NCBI GenBank assembly: GCA_002316795.1
Contig: DCEE01000042.1
Coordinates: 1-8,876 of the forward strand
Length of the DNA: 8,876 nucleotides
Reading direction: 5' to 3'
Source of the DNA: Synergistaceae bacterium UBA1037
Lineage (GTDB): Bacteria; Synergistota; Synergistia; Synergistales; Synergistaceae
In this document: one piece after another, positions 1 through 6,532 of the stretch
Layout of the letters: each line of letters begins with the position of its first letter
Position numbering within the stretch: position 1 is the first letter of the stretch
Made by a program: the position numbers and the translations under genes
The notes under the pieces: model-generated
The model's database searches: none
What the model saw: only the letters and a program-made list of their open reading frames with translations
Told to the model about the DNA's origin: nothing

Positions 1-92
1 TTTGCCATTTCTGTCTTGCCTCCCTGTAATTTGCTTCAGTAATAATGCCCATGGGGCTAATATTTCCGCCTGTATTTACGAGCAACATCAAA

Positions 93-120
93 AGAGATCC
101 GGAATTCGAGCCGGATCTCT
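93..120. repeat. Perfect 10-bp inverted repeat (hairpin)
   Basis: AGAGATCCGG (93-102) and CCGGATCTCT (111-120) are perfect reverse complements around an 8-base loop. Read on the minus strand the stem ends in TCTTTT, so it could be a weak intrinsic terminator leftward. On the plus strand it is followed by AAAGATAAG, which is not a terminator tail. No minus-strand gene lies immediately to the right, so its role is unclear. It may belong to a gene left of the window. Confidence 0.5.
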
Positions 121-286
121 AAAGATAAGTAACGCGCATTATACATTAAGGATCCCGCTTATGCAAGAGTTTGCGGACTCTTGTTCCTTGGTGTGCCACA
201 TAGCCAAATGATAGCATAAAGAGCGCTTTTGCGCTTATATAAAGGCAAAACATAGTTCAGCAGATCGAAACTTATTGAAAAATAAT

Positions 287-354
287 TTGATAATCCTAAA
301 ACTTAGGTGTATCTTATCTTTAGATACCTGATCATAATGTTAATGTAATGTTAC
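287..354 (+). promoter_or_regulatory. Candidate promoter with dyads for the 397-2496 operon
   Basis: TTGATA (287-292) and TATCTT (310-315) are 17 bases apart and resemble sigma-70 hexamers. The spacer contains the dyad CCTAA-AAC-TTAGG (295-307). A second dyad, GTATCT with AGATAC (309-327), covers the -10 and expected start site. Downstream TAATGT occurs three times (335, 341, 346), and the last copy runs into GTAA-TG-TTAC (345-354). This density of dyads suggests a regulated promoter. The hexamers are only moderately good, and CATAAT (333-338) is an alternative -10 without a clear -35. Confidence 0.35.
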
Positions 355-396
355 GATAGTGTTAAGGGGGCGTTCGATCTGGAAGACTTCTCCTAT

Positions 397-798
397 TTGT
401 CCGGCGCAAAAAAGATATGGGAAGAATGGCGTTTTGAGCCCTGGAGCAGCGGAAGCGCCGAGGGACTCAGGAGGAGGGTCAGCCTTATCAAATCCGGACT
501 ACTCGGAGAGATCGCAAGATATTATGTGGACGACTACATAGTATGGAAATATCTTCCTGAAGATCCGGACAGAATATTCAATACAGCATCACATGAGACT
601 GACCTTATGTCTCAGCGCTATCTTTTCCTGGTATCGGAAGAAAAATACTCGACCAGAAAGAGATCATTAATGCTTGGCCTGAGAGGATTTGTCGAGATCC
701 ACATGTACAGGCCGGGAGACACAGTTCCCAAAGAGATAGAAGATCTGGCATATCTGGCAGGCAAAGCAGAGGAGGTGGTAGGGCCGAAACATTCCTGA
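397..798 (+). CDS. Conserved-looking hypothetical protein upstream of cstA
   Basis: I do not recognise this 133-residue protein. It is soluble, with no signal peptide or membrane segment, and rich in aromatic and charged residues: an N-terminal AKKIWEEWRFEPW stretch, a central ARYYVDDYIVWKYLPEDPDRIF block and SQRYLFLVSEEKY. That composition, and its lying 60 bases before cstA on the same strand, argue for a real gene. The start is uncertain. The frame is open from 349, and TTG at 397 is the first standard start, with only a weak GGAAGA upstream. The best ribosome binding site, AGGGGG (365-370), sits 8 bases before an in-frame CTG at 379, so a non-standard CTG start adding six residues is possible. 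In enterobacteria a small YbdD/YjiX protein accompanies CstA-type transporters downstream. This one differs in length, position and sequence, and lacks their CC ending. Confidence 0.7.
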   Translation: MSGAKKIWEEWRFEPWSSGSAEGLRRRVSLIKSGLLGEIARYYVDDYIVWKYLPEDPDRIFNTASHETDLMSQRYLFLVSEEKYSTRKRSLMLGLRGFVEIHMYRPGDTVPKEIEDLAYLAGKAEEVVGPKHS

Positions 799-844
799 AA
801 GAAGCTCTTTCAGGAGACTGCCGTAAGGCAGGACATAACTTTTT
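794..844 (+). promoter_or_regulatory. Tandem intercistronic hairpins before cstA
   Basis: The first hairpin has nine perfect pairs, CCTGAAAGA (794-802) with TCTTTCAGG (806-814), and includes the upstream stop codon TGA (796-798). The second is CTGCC (818-822) with GGCAG (827-831), closed by a GTAA loop of the stable GNRA class. Eight bases later comes a TTTTT run (840-844), directly abutting the cstA ribosome binding site. The T-run is too far from the second stem for a textbook terminator. RNA processing or stability, partial attenuation, or control of cstA translation are all possible. Confidence 0.5.
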
Positions 845-858
845 AGGAGGTGTCATTC

Positions 859-2496
859 ATGTTTCCGGTGATGTTTATCGTCTCTGCAGTTCTCTTCGTT
901 TTTGGTTACAAGTTTTACGGGGATTTCATGGCAAAGGTCTACGACCTGGACAATAAAAACCCCACTCCGGCAGAACAGCTCAATGACGGGGTAGATTACT
1001 GCCCCGCCCACCCGGCAGTCGTACTGGGACACCACTTTTCATCCATCGCAGGCGCAGGACCAATAGTCGGCCCCATCACAGCGGCTTCCATATTCGGATG
1101 GCTTCCCACCATCATGTGGTGCGTACTCGGCTCCATCTTCCTTGGGGGACCTCACGACATGGGTTCGCTCGTATCCTCGATGCGGCATGAGGGCAAATCC
1201 GTAGGTGTCGTGATAGAGCGCTGGATAGGAGAGACAGGCAAAAAGCTCTTCCTGGGATTCACGATCCTCTCATTGATCCTCGTTGTGGCTGTATTCCTTG
1301 TCCTGACCACGGCCACATTTGTAACAGACCCGGTAGTCGCATTTGTAGGATGCCTCTACATCCTGCTTGCCGTTATCTCAGGCATTCTCATCTATCGTTT
1401 CAATCTTAACTTTAAAATAGTCACGGTATTCATGCTCATAATAGTTGCCATATGCTCATTCAAAGGCGGGGACTGGCCTTTTGTCGCCGCGATGTTCACA
1501 CATTCCGCCGACCAGTGGAACATGTTCCTGGCCATCTATATCCTGGCAGCCTCGGTCCTTCCCGTCTGGCTGCTTCTGCAGCCCAGAGACTATCTTGCCT
1601 CCTTCTTCCTGTATTTCGCAGTCGGCATAGGTGCAATAGGCATGCTGTTCGGAGCTAAGATGGACAGCGGCGCGATCCCGGTGCTTGCGGACAACGTAAA
1701 ATATTTCGGTCTGACCAAGCTCCATCTCTGGCCGATGCTATTTGTAATAGTGGCATGCGGAGCGATCTCTGGATTCCATTCGCTTGTAGGGAGCGGAACG
1801 ACCTCAAAACAGCTCTGCCATGAAAGGGACGCGCTTCCTGTCGGGTACGGCGCCATGCTTCTCGAAGGGCTGGTCGCAGTCATCTCGATAGGGACGCTGA
1901 TGGTCGCAGGCGGTATCCAGAAGGGCGGACCGGTTGGAACTTTTGCGGCAGGCTTTGGACAGTTCTGCACTATAGTCGGCATCGATCCCGTCCTTGGAAC
2001 AAGGCTTGGAGCCATAGCCATCAACGGTTTCCTCCTCACATCGCTCGACACGGCAACAAGGCTCGCGCGTTATCAGATACAGGAATTCACGGGCGGCAGG
2101 ATAGGCAAATACCTTGCCACAATTATAGCTATCGCAGTTGCGCTGGGGCTCGTTTATGTGAAGACGACCGATGCTTCAGGCAAGGTCGTAGCTGCGTGGG
2201 CAATGATATGGCCGGTATTCGGAGCTTCCAATCAGCTTGTCGCAGCTCTTGCCCTCCTTGGCATCGCAGTATGGATAATCCGCGGCCTCAAGAAAAAGGC
2301 GACATTCCTAATCGTCCCCTTCTGGTTTATGCTTGTGACAAGCATGGCCGGACTGGTAATCGAGATCAAAACAACACTGAGCAGTCCAAGCCCGAACTAT
2401 CCCCTTGCCGCGATATCTGCGATACTTCTGGTACTTGCGGTCCTGATGGTCAGAGAGGGACTTAAGGCACTGAAGCTCGAAAAATCTCAGGGATAA
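859..2496 (+). CDS. cstA: CstA-family carbon-starvation/pyruvate-type transporter
   Basis: This is a polytopic inner-membrane transporter of 545 residues with about 15 hydrophobic segments. The CstA signature is clear near residues 45-100: HPAVVLGHHFSSIAGAGPIVGP, then GGPHDMGSLVSSMRHEGKS. E. coli CstA and BtsT import pyruvate, and peptide uptake has been proposed for other members; the substrate here is unknown. It is shorter than the enterobacterial proteins (about 700 residues), resembling the compact forms of anaerobes. ATG at 859 is chosen because AGGAGG (845-850) lies 8 bases before it. An in-frame GTG at 850 falls inside that ribosome binding site and is unlikely. It follows the unknown gene at 397-798 and is probably cotranscribed with it. 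In a peptide or amino-acid fermenter it could recover pyruvate or small peptides, which is inference. Confidence 0.93.
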   Translation: MFPVMFIVSAVLFVFGYKFYGDFMAKVYDLDNKNPTPAEQLNDGVDYCPAHPAVVLGHHFSSIAGAGPIVGPITAASIFGWLPTIMWCVLGSIFLGGPHDMGSLVSSMRHEGKSVGVVIERWIGETGKKLFLGFTILSLILVVAVFLVLTTATFVTDPVVAFVGCLYILLAVISGILIYRFNLNFKIVTVFMLIIVAICSFKGGDWPFVAAMFTHSADQWNMFLAIYILAASVLPVWLLLQPRDYLASFFLYFAVGIGAIGMLFGAKMDSGAIPVLADNVKYFGLTKLHLWPMLFVIVACGAISGFHSLVGSGTTSKQLCHERDALPVGYGAMLLEGLVAVISIGTLMVAGGIQKGGPVGTFAAGFGQFCTIVGIDPVLGTRLGAIAINGFLLTSLDTATRLARYQIQEFTGGRIGKYLATIIAIAVALGLVYVKTTDASGKVVAAWAMIWPVFGASNQLVAALALLGIAVWIIRGLKKKATFLIVPFWFMLVTSMAGLVIEIKTTLSSPSPNYPLAAISAILLVLAVLMVREGLKALKLEKSQG

Positions 2497-2531
2497 GACA
2501 AAGAAAATATTACTCTCGTCAGATACATCAT

Positions 2532-2556
2532 GGGCAGGCTTTTCTTCAGCCTGCCC
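2532..2556. terminator. Hairpin between convergent genes, weak tails
   Basis: GGGCAGGCT (2532-2540) pairs perfectly with AGCCTGCCC (2548-2556) around TTTCTTC. It lies between the ends of cstA and the convergent acyltransferase gene, where a shared bidirectional terminator is expected. Neither side has a proper T-tract, so termination may be weak or factor-assisted. Confidence 0.55.
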
Positions 2557-2582
2557 TATCGGTTGATCCTGACTCTGTCATC

Positions 2583-3230
2583 TTACTGTTCGGCCTCTTC
2601 CGTGTCGATGATCGGCCTAAGTACCCGTCTTGCCGGATTGCCTACGTAAACTCCTCCGGGTCCGAGGTTCTTGATTATCGTCGACCCGGCTCCGATAGTG
2701 ACGTCATCAAACAGATGCACCTTTGGGATAACGACCGTACCCATTCCCAGCAGTACGTTCTCTCCTACGATGACCTTGTCAGCGATGATGCTTCCCATGC
2801 CGACATGGGAGTAATCGCCGATCATCGTTTCATACCCCACTACAGATCCTGAATTGATTATGACATGCCTGCCCGCCGAGGCTCCGGCATGGATGATCGT
2901 ACCGGGAAATATCACAGAGCCCTCTCGCAAGTTGACTGAAGGATGTATGCAAGCTGCAGGATGGATCAGGACCGCCCATCGAACGTTCCTGAACTTGCAG
3001 CTTATTACCTTCCTTGTCATATTGTCGCCAATCGCTATCACTGCCTCAGTCGCTTCAATGTCCGGAACATCAGAGATCCTGCCCCTGATCGGACAGCCCC
3101 AAAGATCGCCCGCCAGGTTCTCATCATCATCAAAGATCCCGGCACATTCCCTTCCGCACTCTTCGAGCATTGAAAGCAGGACTTTTGACTGATTGCCCGC
3201 TCCCAGGATATACAAAGGTCCTTTTTGCAT
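2583..3230 (-). CDS. NeuD/PglD-type sugar O/N-acyltransferase (left-handed beta-helix)
   Basis: The protein has 215 residues in two parts, as in the NeuD/PglD family. An N-terminal nucleotide-sugar-binding-like domain starts LYILGAGNQSKVLLSML and includes GIFDDD. A hexapeptide-repeat beta-helix from about residue 85 ends in YVGNPARRV. Family members transfer acetyl from acetyl-CoA to sialic acid or to UDP-4-amino sugars for glycan synthesis. The substrate cannot be told here because no sugar-pathway genes adjoin it. ATG at 3230 follows GGAGG by 7 bases. It appears to be a single-gene unit, convergent with cstA and divergent from the GlnA-like gene. Oddity: in the family the catalytic histidine lies in a V-x-H-D-type segment just before the I-G/E-D-Y-x-H motif. 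Here that segment reads VVGYET, with Tyr133 apparently at the His position, while His142 of YSHVG is kept. Activity is therefore uncertain. Confidence 0.85.
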   Translation of the reverse strand: MQKGPLYILGAGNQSKVLLSMLEECGRECAGIFDDDENLAGDLWGCPIRGRISDVPDIEATEAVIAIGDNMTRKVISCKFRNVRWAVLIHPAACIHPSVNLREGSVIFPGTIIHAGASAGRHVIINSGSVVGYETMIGDYSHVGMGSIIADKVIVGENVLLGMGTVVIPKVHLFDDVTIGAGSTIIKNLGPGGVYVGNPARRVLRPIIDTEEAEQ

Positions 3231-3252
3231 CTCTTGCCCTCCCGACTTAGGA

Positions 3253-3282
3253 TAATATCAGCCGTTTGTCTGATCCTTTCAA
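3253..3282 (-). promoter_or_regulatory. Candidate promoter of the acyltransferase gene
   Basis: On the minus strand TTGAAA (3282-3277) is followed 17-18 bases later by GATATT or ATATTA (3259-3253). Transcription would begin about 17 bases before the start codon. The hexamers are imperfect. Positions 3249-3308 also hold a rough inverted repeat (GGATAATAT against ATATTATTCC) that could be an operator. Confidence 0.3.
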
Positions 3283-3339
3283 TGTAGCAGTCCGATCATA
3301 TTATTCCATTCTTTGTCTCTCCAGGCAACGAAAATAAAT

Positions 3340-3372
3340 GATCCTGCAGCCTGAGGCGATTCTGCAGCCTCA
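3340..3372. repeat. 13-base direct repeat with embedded hairpin upstream of the glnA-like gene
   Basis: GATCCTGCAGCCT (3340-3352) and GATTCTGCAGCCT (3358-3370) differ at one base and are offset by 18 bases. The same stretch can fold as TGAGGC (3352-3357) with GCCTCA (3367-3372). It lies upstream of the candidate promoter of the glutamine synthetase homologue. A regulator binding site is possible but unproven. Confidence 0.4.
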
Positions 3373-3388
3373 CAAAAATCGGGATCTA

Positions 3389-3433
3389 TTGTGAAATTTT
3401 ATATTTCCAATATACCCCTTATCGTGCTAAACT
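3389..3433 (+). promoter_or_regulatory. Candidate promoter(s) of the glnA-like gene
   Basis: Two weak options overlap. One is TTGTGA (3389-3394) with TATACC (3411-3416), spacer 16. The other is an extended -10, TGC-TAAACT (3425-3433), with TTTCCA (3404-3409) as -35, spacer 18. Neither is strong, so an activator may be needed. Confidence 0.28.
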
Positions 3434-3497
3434 CTCTGCTATTCCACCAAAAAAATGATGGATCCGCTATCAAAGACAACCCACGGAGGGATAACGA

Positions 3498-4850
3498 ATG
3501 GAGCTTGAACGTTTTAACGGGAACCTTGAGGATGCTGATTTTGTCAACTTACTCATGGTGGACATATTGGGAAATATCCGAAGCGTCTCTCTGCCGCACA
3601 CCTATGTCAGCGAAAAAGTGATGAAAGAAGGCATAGGATTTGACGCTTCCAATTACGGATACGCCAAGGTCAGCAACTCTGACATGGTGGCGATACCCGA
3701 CATGTCCACCGCTTTCTTCGAAATACGGGGCGATTACAGGATGCTCCACGTACTCTGCGATGTAGTATCTACCGACAGAGAGGAGTTCGATCAGTATCCC
3801 CGGAACATTGTGAAAATGACGAAGGAATTCCTCAAAAAAGAGGGTATAGCAGACAACGCAAAGGTTCTGGTGGAGCTTGAGTACTACGCCTTTGAGGATG
3901 TAGAATACTCGACCGGGACCGACCACGCCTCGTACAGGGTGACGTCAGCCGAAGGCATGGGCGATGGCTTTTCCTCAGCACCAAGGGTAGACCCCCACAA
4001 GGCATACCACAGGATGCCGCCGGAGGACAGGTATATGGACTTCCGCAACGAAACGGTCCGCCTGATGGAGATAGCAGAGATACCCGTCAAGTACCACCAT
4101 CATGAAGTGGCGATATCACAGCTCGAAATAGAGCTTGATTTCATGGACATCGACAAGGCAGGGGACCAGGTCTCCCTGGCCAAGTGGATAATAAGGCAGG
4201 TCGCCGATGAGATGGGCCTTTATGTGACATTCATGCCCAAACCTCTCTACAAGATGCCCGGCAACGGTATGCACGTGCACCAGTTCCTCGAGAAAAAGAA
4301 AAAATCCATTTTCCCGGGCAAAAAACTTTTCAATCTGTCGGAAACCGGCCTCTCCTACACCGCGGGCATACTTAAGCACAGCCTTTCGGGCAGCCTCCTG
4401 GCTTTCGCATGCCCCAGCACCAACAGCTACAGGCGTCTGGTGCACGGATACGAGGCCCCCGTAAGTGCCACTTTTGCAAAGGGATCGCGTGCCGCGGCTG
4501 TTAGGATACCGGGATACGTCAGCAAAGAAGAGACACGCATAGAGTATCGTACCGGCGACGCTTCCGCCAACATCTATTTCTTCCTTGCAGCAATGGTCCT
4601 TGCCGGAGCTGACGGGATACTCAAGGGACAAGACCCCGTTGAGATGGGCTACCAGTCACAGGAAGCCAAGGATGAACTGACCTTTCCCCTCGACCTCAAT
4701 TCAGTTCTGAAGGGACTTGAGAACGACAGGGAATACCTCGCACCGGTCTTCCCGGATAAGCTTATCGAACTCTGGGTAAAGGCCAAAAAGGCTGAGGCAG
4801 AGTACGTTTATAACGCCCCTACCCCCCAGGAGTACGAACTTTACTTCTAA
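3498..4850 (+). CDS. Type I glutamine synthetase family protein (GlnA-like)
   Basis: This 450-residue protein spans the whole GSI fold. The beta-grasp domain has GIGFDASNYGY (catalytic-type Asp49). The catalytic domain keeps metal and glutamate ligands: E126 and E128 in VELEYYAF, HHHE with E203, E210, GNGMHVH with His259, the flap R313-L-V-H-G-Y-E319, and R331, E349 and R351. The family makes glutamine, or gamma-glutamyl amides of amines, from glutamate and ATP. Divergence is clear: the usual FDGSS is FDASN, the residue before the flap glycine is H not P, GQHE is SQLE, and the late DPxANPY motif is GDASANIY. The length and the lack of a typical adenylylation-loop NLYxLPP segment set it apart from adenylylated GSI-beta. 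A specialised gamma-glutamyl ligase is a real alternative to housekeeping GlnA, so no symbol is given. ATG at 3498 has GGAGGG 7 bases upstream. Confidence 0.88.
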   Translation: MELERFNGNLEDADFVNLLMVDILGNIRSVSLPHTYVSEKVMKEGIGFDASNYGYAKVSNSDMVAIPDMSTAFFEIRGDYRMLHVLCDVVSTDREEFDQYPRNIVKMTKEFLKKEGIADNAKVLVELEYYAFEDVEYSTGTDHASYRVTSAEGMGDGFSSAPRVDPHKAYHRMPPEDRYMDFRNETVRLMEIAEIPVKYHHHEVAISQLEIELDFMDIDKAGDQVSLAKWIIRQVADEMGLYVTFMPKPLYKMPGNGMHVHQFLEKKKKSIFPGKKLFNLSETGLSYTAGILKHSLSGSLLAFACPSTNSYRRLVHGYEAPVSATFAKGSRAAAVRIPGYVSKEETRIEYRTGDASANIYFFLAAMVLAGADGILKGQDPVEMGYQSQEAKDELTFPLDLNSVLKGLENDREYLAPVFPDKLIELWVKAKKAEAEYVYNAPTPQEYELYF

Positions 4851-4870
4851 TATTCACTGAACACTCATAT

Positions 4871-4905
4871 AAAAGAGGGAGCTTCTCAGGAAGCCCCCTC
4901 TTTTT
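4871..4905. terminator. Strong bidirectional intrinsic terminator
   Basis: A 15-position stem (4871-4885 with 4890-4904) has one A-C mismatch (4880/4895) and a TCAG loop. On the plus strand it ends in TTTTTCTTT, terminating the glnA-like gene. On the minus strand the tail is CTCTTTTATAT, so it also serves metQ, whose stop codon lies about 40 bases upstream on that strand. Confidence 0.88.
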
Positions 4906-4946
4906 CTTTATCTTTAAATATACAGTACTCTGCCCGGTGATCCCTC

Positions 4947-5726
4947 TTAGAATGCCGGGACGATTCCCTTTGGAACAAGTTCGGTTTCGATGAACTTTTT
5001 GACTTCAGGGGAATTCGCTGCCTTAACGAGCGCCTTCACAGCAGGGCTGTTTTTGTCCGCAGCCCTTACTGCTATTACGTTGGCATAGGGGGAGTCCTTT
5101 CCCTCGATGACGATAGCGTCCTTTGCCGGGATCAGCTTTGCTTCAACGGCAAAATTGGTGTTGATCACGGATGCGTCCACATCGGGAAGGGTCCTTGGAA
5201 GCTGGGCTGCCTCGATCTCCCTTATCTTTATTTTCTTAGGATTGTCCGTTATGTCCTTCGCAGTTACAAGCTCTCCCGCCTTCACTTTTATCAGGCCGTT
5301 TTTCTCCAGCAGCCTCAAGGCCCTTGCGCAGTTGGTGGCATCGTTGGGTATGGCTATCTGGGCACCCTTTTTCAGTTCACTCAGCTTCTTGATCTTGTTC
5401 GAATAGAGGCCGAGAGGCTCGATGTGTACCTTTGCCACCCATACAAGATCCAGCTTCTTCTCCTTGTTTGTGTTTTCGAGGTAGGGAACGTGCTGGAAAA
5501 AGTTAGCGTCAAGGCTTCCCTCGGCAAGTGCGGTGTTCGGCGTCACATAGTCGGTAAATTCCTTTATATTAAGTTCATAACCCTGTTTTTTGAGAAGGTC
5601 CTTGACTATTACCATTATATCCTTGTGGGGAAATGGGGTGACTCCGACAGTAATGCTCTTGTCTGCCGCAAAAAGGGCCGCGGGGATGATCAGGGATAGC
5701 AGGACCGCCAATGCAATTTTCTTCAT
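4947..5726 (-). CDS. metQ: MetQ-type methionine ABC transporter substrate-binding protein
   Basis: The protein (259 residues from ATG 5726) belongs to the NlpA/MetQ family, which binds L- or D-methionine and delivers it to MetNI. After MKK a hydrophobic signal peptide ends near LFAADK. The mature part shows family features: ITVGVTPFPHKDIM, the DANFFQHVPYLE motif, IAIPNDATNCARAL and INTNFAVEAKL. There is no cysteine lipobox, so the protein is probably soluble and periplasmic rather than the usual lipoprotein, which fits a diderm cell. ATG 5726 is preferred because MKK begins a normal signal n-region. GTG at 5735 is the alternative but lies only about 3 bases after the AAAGGA ribosome binding site. 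It is last in metN-metI-metQ, separated from metI by an unusually long 170-base spacer. Confidence 0.93.
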   Translation of the reverse strand: MKKIALAVLLSLIIPAALFAADKSITVGVTPFPHKDIMVIVKDLLKKQGYELNIKEFTDYVTPNTALAEGSLDANFFQHVPYLENTNKEKKLDLVWVAKVHIEPLGLYSNKIKKLSELKKGAQIAIPNDATNCARALRLLEKNGLIKVKAGELVTAKDITDNPKKIKIREIEAAQLPRTLPDVDASVINTNFAVEAKLIPAKDAIVIEGKDSPYANVIAVRAADKNSPAVKALVKAANSPEVKKFIETELVPKGIVPAF

Positions 5727-5896
5727 ATCTGACACATTCCTTTCTTCTTATTAGGGGGCTGAGCCCCACAGGTCGTTGCCGCCTGAGTACTTCGCGGCAT
5801 CCTTGTTGTTCTGGTGCGCATGCTGTACATGTCGCTCTCGTTATCGATAGGCTCCACCTCCTCGAAAGAACTTTTTTGTCCTTGATCCTCAGTATG
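5727..5896 (-). other. Long structured spacer between metI and metQ
   Basis: Importer genes of this kind are usually tightly packed, so a 170-base gap is notable. On the minus strand it has an orphan AGGAGG (5862-5857) with no ordinary start codon at the proper distance. It also has a six-pair hairpin TGCCGC/GCGGCA with an 11-base loop, and GGGGC-TCA-GCCCC just before the metQ ribosome binding site. The metI frame stays open for 57 codons after its TAG stop (5899-5897) and closes with a TGA overlapping the metQ ATG. It may encode a small peptide (a GTG at 5857 gives 44 codons) or act as RNA that adjusts MetQ output. I see no known riboswitch. Confidence 0.4.
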
Positions 5897-6532
5897 CTAT
5901 TTGATTTTTTCGTAGACCCTGTTGCCAATTGACTGGATGACCTGCACTATTACGATCAGTATCGCTACGGAATAGACCATGACGTCAGTCTGGAACCTGT
6001 TGTATCCGTATTTTATCGCAAGGTCTCCCAACCCTCCGCCGCCGACAACGCCTGCCATTGCCGAGTATCCCAGAAGGTTGATCGCGACCACAGCCCAGTT
6101 GAGGACTATCGACGGCATTGCCTCCTTGACCATCACTCCAAAGATGATCTGCATGTCACCGGCTCCGAACGACTTTGCCGCCTCAACGACTCCCGGATCG
6201 ACCTCGAGAAGGCTTCCCTCCATAAGACGTGCAACAAAAGGAGTCGCCGCTATGGTCAGAGGAACGATCGAGGCGGTGCTTCCTATGGAAGTGCCGGCGA
6301 TCAGCCTGGTGAGAGGTATTATTGCGATCATAAGGATGATGAACGGGAACGAGCGCAGCAGGTTGACTATAACGTTCAGTATGGAGTAGACGGCCTTATT
6401 CGGCCTTAGTCCTCCGGTCTCCGTAAGTATCATCACGATCGCCACGGCAAACCCGAATATACCCGAAAAAATAGTGGACAGGGCAACCATGTACAAAGTC
6501 TCCCAAAGCGCGAACATAAGTTCATTAAGCAT
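5897..6532 (-). CDS. metI: MetI methionine ABC transporter permease
   Basis: MetI is the membrane subunit that, as a dimer, forms the methionine channel and couples to MetN. The 211 residues contain about five hydrophobic segments and the inner-membrane permease EAA loop, VEAAKSFGAGDMQIIFGVMVKEAMP, which docks on the ATPase. Later motifs LGYSAMAGVVGGGGLGDLA and GYNRFQTDVM are typical of MetI. Length is normal for the family. ATG at 6532 overlaps the end of metN by 8 bases and has GGGAGGTG about 8 bases upstream inside metN, so translation is probably coupled. The stop is TAG, and the same frame stays open for 57 more codons through the spacer. The protein is full length without this, so read-through is not needed. 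Confidence 0.95.
   Translation of the reverse strand: MLNELMFALWETLYMVALSTIFSGIFGFAVAIVMILTETGGLRPNKAVYSILNVIVNLLRSFPFIILMIAIIPLTRLIAGTSIGSTASIVPLTIAATPFVARLMEGSLLEVDPGVVEAAKSFGAGDMQIIFGVMVKEAMPSIVLNWAVVAINLLGYSAMAGVVGGGGLGDLAIKYGYNRFQTDVMVYSVAILIVIVQVIQSIGNRVYEKIK

Larger units (their letters stand above)
1..396. other. Non-coding leader region upstream of the cstA operon
   Basis: I see no credible gene here. An open frame at 2-211 has no ribosome binding site and a composition unlike the real proteins. The stretch holds the inverted repeat at 93-120, a short hairpin at 221-236 (GAGCGC, TTTT loop, GCGCTT) and an A/T-rich promoter-like zone from about 270 to 360. It probably separates a gene left of the window from the operon beginning near 397. 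Confidence 0.55.

Noticed and set aside
93..120. T-arm of a tRNA (TTCGAG within a stem)
   Set aside because: The loop is 8 bases, the stem is too long and no other tRNA arms can be placed on either strand.
2..211. Possible small gene at the left edge
   Set aside because: It has no ribosome binding site, runs through the perfect hairpin at 93-120 and has no recognisable features.
850..858. GTG start at 850 for cstA
   Set aside because: This codon lies within the AGGAGGTG ribosome binding site itself; ATG 859 is at the right distance.
5727..5896. SAM-I riboswitch in the metI-metQ spacer, from the words GAGGTGGAG and CGGCAACG on the minus strand
   Set aside because: Only isolated words resemble the consensus. 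The enclosing stem and the rest of the conserved core are absent, and such riboswitches normally precede the whole operon.
5723..5899. Amber read-through or pyrrolysine at the metI TAG
   Set aside because: MetI is already full length at the TAG, and nothing in the window points to amber suppression. The open frame is recorded as a finding, but read-through is not claimed.
5575..5928. 117-residue open frame on the minus strand spanning the metI-metQ spacer
   Set aside because: It overlaps the ends of both metI and metQ out of frame, has no ribosome binding site and has an Arg/Cys-rich composition typical of a shadow frame.
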